From NCBI RefSeq assembly GCF_004348345.1, contig NZ_SMJZ01000080.1, forward strand, positions 1-34,954: a stretch of DNA of 34,954 bases, in the 5' to 3' direction. Below are positions 32,099-34,954 of this stretch, one piece after another. The notes beneath the pieces were generated by a model that was given only the letters and a program-made list of their open reading frames with translations, was not told the origin of the DNA and made no database searches. Made by a program: the position numbers and the translations under genes. How positions within the stretch are numbered: the first letter of the stretch is position 1; each line of letters begins with the position of its first letter. The stretch comes from Nonomuraea longispora. GTDB lineage: Bacteria; Actinomycetota; Actinomycetes; Streptosporangiales; Streptosporangiaceae.

Positions 32099-34204
32099 TC
32101 AGGAAGCGTCCTTGACCGATTTGATCAACAGCTGGGCGACGTCCACGACTTCGAGCGATTCCTTGGCTTCACCACTGTTCTTCTTCTCGCTGATGGCGTC
32201 GCCGAGCATCACCATGCAGAACGGGCACGCGGTCGAGACGGTGTCAGGATCGGTGGTCAGAGCCTCGTCGACGCGCTCGGTGTTGATGCGCTTGCCGATC
32301 CGCTCCTCCATCCACATGCGGGCGCCGCCGGCGCCGCAGCAGAAGCCGCGGTCCTTGTGGCGGTGCATCTCCTGCGTCTTGACGCCCGGCACCTTCGCCA
32401 TGATGTCGCGGGGTTGTGAATAGACCTTGTTGTGGCGGCCGAGGAAGCACGGGTCGTGGTAAGTGATCTTCTCCTCGATGGGCGTGACGGGGGTGAGCAG
32501 GCCCTCGTCCACCAGCTTCGCCAGCAGCTGCGTGTGGTGCACGACCTCGTACGTGCCGCCCAGTTGCGGATATTCGTTGGCCAGGGTGTTGAAGCAGTGG
32601 GGACAGGTCGCCACGATCTTCTTCACGCCCGCGTCGTTGAGCGTCTCGATGTTCTGCTGGGCGAGCATGTTGAACAGATATTCCATGCCGAGGCGCCGGG
32701 CCGGGTCGCCGGTGCACGCCTCCATCGGGCCGAGCACCGCGAATTTCACGCCCGCGATGTGCAGCAGCTCCGCCACGGCCTTGGTGGTCTTCTTGGCGCG
32801 GTCCTCGAGCGCGCCCGCGCAGCCCACCCAGAACAGGTATTCGGCGTCGGCGGGCATCGTGTCCTCTACCACCTCGACCTCGAAGTCGAGCTCCTCGATC
32901 CAGTCGGCCCGCTTCATCTCGGACATGCCCCACGGGTTGCCCTTGTTCTCCAGGTTCTTCACCATCACCCCCGCCTCGGACGGGAACGACGACTCGACCA
33001 TCGCCTGGTAGCGGCGCATGTCGAGGATGTGGTCGATGTGCTCGATGTCCACGGGGCACTGCTCGACGCAGGCGCCGCAGTTGGTGCACGACCAGATCAC
33101 GTCGGGGTGGATCACACCCTCCTCGCCCACCAGCGGCTTCTCCAGCAGCGCCAGCACGTCGGTGTCCTTGTGCTGCTGCCCGGCCTCGGCGGCCATCAGG
33201 TAGGGGGCCGCCGCGAAGGCGTGGTCGCGCTGGTCGAGGATGAGCATCTTCGGCGACAGCGGCTTGTCGGTGTTCCAGGCGGGGCACTGCGACTGGCAGC
33301 GGCCGCACTCCGTACAGGAGTAGAAGTCGAGGAAACCCTTCCACGTGGTGTCGGCGATCTTGCCGCGGCCGAGCCGCTCGGGGTCGAGGTCCTCGTCCTC
33401 GAAGTCGACCGGCTTGCCGTCGACGCGCATCTCGACCGCCGCGCCCATGGCGTCGGGACGCCGGGAGAAGAGCACGTTGAGCGGCGCGGTGAAGATGTGC
33501 AGGTGCTTGGAGTTCACCACGATGACCAGGAACACCAGCATGAAGCCGATGTGCAGGAGAAGGCCGATCTCCTCCAGCAGCGTGCTGCGCGGCAGCACGT
33601 CGCCGAGCGCGAGCGAGACGAACGCCCCCGAGGAGTAGGGGAAGTTGCCGTTGGCGGCGGCCGCGCCGCGGGCCAGGAAGAGCGTCCAGATGATGTTGAA
33701 GATCATGAACAGGACGAGCCACGCGCCGCCGAGGTGGGACCCGGAGAAACGGGACCGGCGGCCGAGCGCCTTCGGGGAGTTCTTGATCCTGATGGCCGCG
33801 AAGGCGACCAGGCCGAGCAGGCAGGCCACCGCGATGAAGTCCTGCAGGAAGCCGAGCGCGCCCCACGTGCCGATGAGCGGGATGTGGAAGTCGGGCGTGC
33901 CGGTGATCGCCCCCTGGATGATCGCGCCGTACGCCTCGACGTAGACGGTCAGCAGGATGAAGAACGCCCACATGACGAAGAAGTGGGCGACGCCCGACGC
34001 GGTCCACTTGAGCAGCTTGCGCTGACCGAACACCTCGACGAGCTGCGCCTTGATCTCGTCGGCCACGTGCGTCCTGGCGTACTCGACGCGCTCGGGCGCA
34101 GGTGGCCCCACGGTCGCGAGCTTGTACAGGAACAGCACCCGGCGGCCGGCGACGGCCACCGCCAGGACGGTCATGACAAGCCCGATGATGGCTACCCAGA
34201 GCAC
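32099..34204 (-). CDS. Membrane-bound Fe-S oxidoreductase (HdrD/CCG-domain type)
   Basis: The 701-residue protein has an N-terminal membrane part (about 1-260) with five or six helices resembling the NarI/gamma-subunit heme module. Next comes a soluble part with two 4Fe-4S motifs (CTECGRCQSQCP and CTNCGACVEQCP), then two CCG-type cysteine-rich domains (CPHCFNT, DPCFLGRHN, RGFCCGAGGARMW, CPFCMVML). This is the layout of heterodisulfide-reductase-like oxidoreductases widespread in actinobacteria, including a conserved mycobacterial relative. Electron partners are unknown; menaquinone is likely. GTG at 34204 has GGGAGGA 6 bases upstream. It is transcribed apart from the TetR gene on the same strand. 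Confidence 0.9.
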   Translation of the reverse strand: MLWVAIIGLVMTVLAVAVAGRRVLFLYKLATVGPPAPERVEYARTHVADEIKAQLVEVFGQRKLLKWTASGVAHFFVMWAFFILLTVYVEAYGAIIQGAITGTPDFHIPLIGTWGALGFLQDFIAVACLLGLVAFAAIRIKNSPKALGRRSRFSGSHLGGAWLVLFMIFNIIWTLFLARGAAAANGNFPYSSGAFVSLALGDVLPRSTLLEEIGLLLHIGFMLVFLVIVVNSKHLHIFTAPLNVLFSRRPDAMGAAVEMRVDGKPVDFEDEDLDPERLGRGKIADTTWKGFLDFYSCTECGRCQSQCPAWNTDKPLSPKMLILDQRDHAFAAAPYLMAAEAGQQHKDTDVLALLEKPLVGEEGVIHPDVIWSCTNCGACVEQCPVDIEHIDHILDMRRYQAMVESSFPSEAGVMVKNLENKGNPWGMSEMKRADWIEELDFEVEVVEDTMPADAEYLFWVGCAGALEDRAKKTTKAVAELLHIAGVKFAVLGPMEACTGDPARRLGMEYLFNMLAQQNIETLNDAGVKKIVATCPHCFNTLANEYPQLGGTYEVVHHTQLLAKLVDEGLLTPVTPIEEKITYHDPCFLGRHNKVYSQPRDIMAKVPGVKTQEMHRHKDRGFCCGAGGARMWMEERIGKRINTERVDEALTTDPDTVSTACPFCMVMLGDAISEKKNSGEAKESLEVVDVAQLLIKSVKDAS

Positions 34205-34229
34205 GGGGTCCTCCCACAGACGACGTTGG

Positions 34230-34333
34230 CTGTCAGCGTACGGTCACTCGCTTCGCAGCCCTCCACTGCGATCCTACCCACGGGTAACATTGCTGTGGTA
34301 CGCGACATACCCTATGGTCACCGCCGCTGACAG
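34230..34333. promoter_or_regulatory. Promoter region bounded by a widely spaced inverted repeat
   Basis: CTGTCAGCG (34230-34238) and CGCTGACAG (34325-34333) are perfect inverted copies 86 bases apart, between the TetR stop and the oxidoreductase start. Between them lie ACGGGTA (34280-34286) and TACCCTA (34309-34315), a second imperfect inverted pair. This probably holds the oxidoreductase promoter; control by the upstream TetR protein is possible. Confidence 0.3.
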
Positions 34334-34342
34334 AACAATGCT

Positions 34343-34951
34343 CTACCCTGTGAAGTACCTCTGGATCGTCGGCGCCAGCAACTCGACCAGCTCGTCATGA
34401 CTCGCGCTCGCCAGCGGCTCCAGCCCGATCACATAGCGCCCCATGATCACGCCGAACATCTGGGCGAAGGCCGCCTCGATCCGCAGATGCGGCACCTGGA
34501 GACGGTCGGCCACCTGGTGGAGCAGCGCGTTCGCGATGAACTCACGGAACATCACCCGCACCCGGTCGTTGGTCATGGCCGAGCGGATGAGCGCCACCAT
34601 CGGCTCGCGGGTCTCCGGCGTGGCGGTCACCTCCAGGAGCATCCTGACGAGCCGCTCGCCGAGCTCCTCGCGCGGGCCGGCGAGCAGCAGGGGGACGACC
34701 ACCTCCGGCGTGATCGGCAGCTGCATGGCCGCCGCGAACATGCCTTCCTTGGTGTCGAAATAGTGATGCACCAGGGCCGGGTCGACCCCCGCCTCCCTGG
34801 CGATGCCGCGTACGGTCGCCTTGTCGAAGCCCTTCTCCGCGAACACCTTCCTGGCCGCCGCCAGGATCTCGCCCCGCGTGTCGGCGGAGCCCGGCCTGCG
34901 CCCGGGCCGGCGCCTGACCGTCTTCTCCTCCGAGGCCCTCCCCCGCTTCAA
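34343..34951 (-). CDS. TetR-family transcriptional regulator, start uncertain at window edge
   Basis: The 202-residue visible part has a TetR DNA-binding domain (GEILAAARKVFAEKGFDKAT, then VRGIAREAGVDPALVHHYFDTKEGMF, about 28-76) followed by an all-helical ligand domain. A C-terminal segment (RIEAAFAQMFGVIMGRYVIGLEPLA, then SASHDELVELLAPTIQRYF) matches actinobacterial TetR proteins. The first in-frame start codon visible is TTG at 34951, three bases from the window end, so the true start may lie beyond it. The next gene on this strand is the Fe-S oxidoreductase, 139 bases downstream. Confidence 0.88.
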   Translation of the reverse strand: MKRGRASEEKTVRRRPGRRPGSADTRGEILAAARKVFAEKGFDKATVRGIAREAGVDPALVHHYFDTKEGMFAAAMQLPITPEVVVPLLLAGPREELGERLVRMLLEVTATPETREPMVALIRSAMTNDRVRVMFREFIANALLHQVADRLQVPHLRIEAAFAQMFGVIMGRYVIGLEPLASASHDELVELLAPTIQRYFTG

Positions 34952-34954
34952 ACC

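Noticed and set aside
32432..34330. 632-codon plus-strand frame opposite the Fe-S oxidoreductase
   Set aside because: A His/Val/Glu-rich shadow; the opposite strand has clear Fe-S and CCG motifs.

Overview
This window is high-GC, gene-dense DNA from a filamentous, sporulating actinomycete, probably of the Streptosporangiales (Nonomuraea-like). The inference rests on base composition, the many GTG starts, a bifunctional geosmin synthase, EshA-type shell proteins, a DivIVA/Scy-like coiled-coil protein and a large SARP/BTAD regulator. No tRNA, rRNA, CRISPR array or intact mobile element was seen.

Left part (1-9.2 kb): an anti-sigma-type ATPase and an NAD-dependent epimerase face away from a compact terpene operon at 1857-8881. 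The operon encodes a polyprenyl diphosphate synthase, a second-copy-type IspH, two different family 2B encapsulin shell proteins (HK97 fold with an inserted cyclic-nucleotide-binding domain) and a two-domain geosmin synthase. Gaps are only 13 to 32 bases. The genes could supply precursor (IspH), build the allylic diphosphate (synthase), cyclise it (geosmin synthase) and enclose the enzyme in a mixed protein shell. The geosmin synthase ends in a GPTGLGTSAA motif that may be its shell-docking peptide. A STAS anti-anti-sigma gene converges on the operon with a 4-base stop overlap.

Middle part (9.5-18.3 kb): two 87-residue secreted paralogues of an unrecognised family flank a secreted NlpC/P60 hydrolase. 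A small membrane protein follows. Next is a MarR gene in an operon with a DJ-1/PfpI gene that has lost its catalytic core, driven by an apparently leaderless, self-repressed promoter. A NERD-pseudokinase gene, a GNAT remnant, a large BTAD/NB-ARC/TPR regulator and a secreted M23 peptidase complete this part.

Right part (18.3-34.9 kb): a double-FKBP lipoprotein; a DUF2293 plus YjbR pair; a decayed kynureninase fragment beside two meta-cleavage genes (hydratase and semialdehyde dehydrogenase); a VanZ-like protein; a GntR/UTRA regulator with a candidate operator; a DivIVA-like coiled-coil protein; a gamma-carbonic anhydrase; a lipoprotein; two hypothetical proteins; CsoR; a GT4 glycosyltransferase operon; a large membrane Fe-S oxidoreductase; and a TetR regulator cut by the window end.

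Several genes (DJ-1, gamma-carbonic anhydrase, csoR, and the pair diverging at 27.8 kb) seem to be transcribed as leaderless mRNAs. Remnants of three genes (DJ-1, GNAT, kynureninase) show local gene decay. All family assignments were made by reading motifs; no database search was run.
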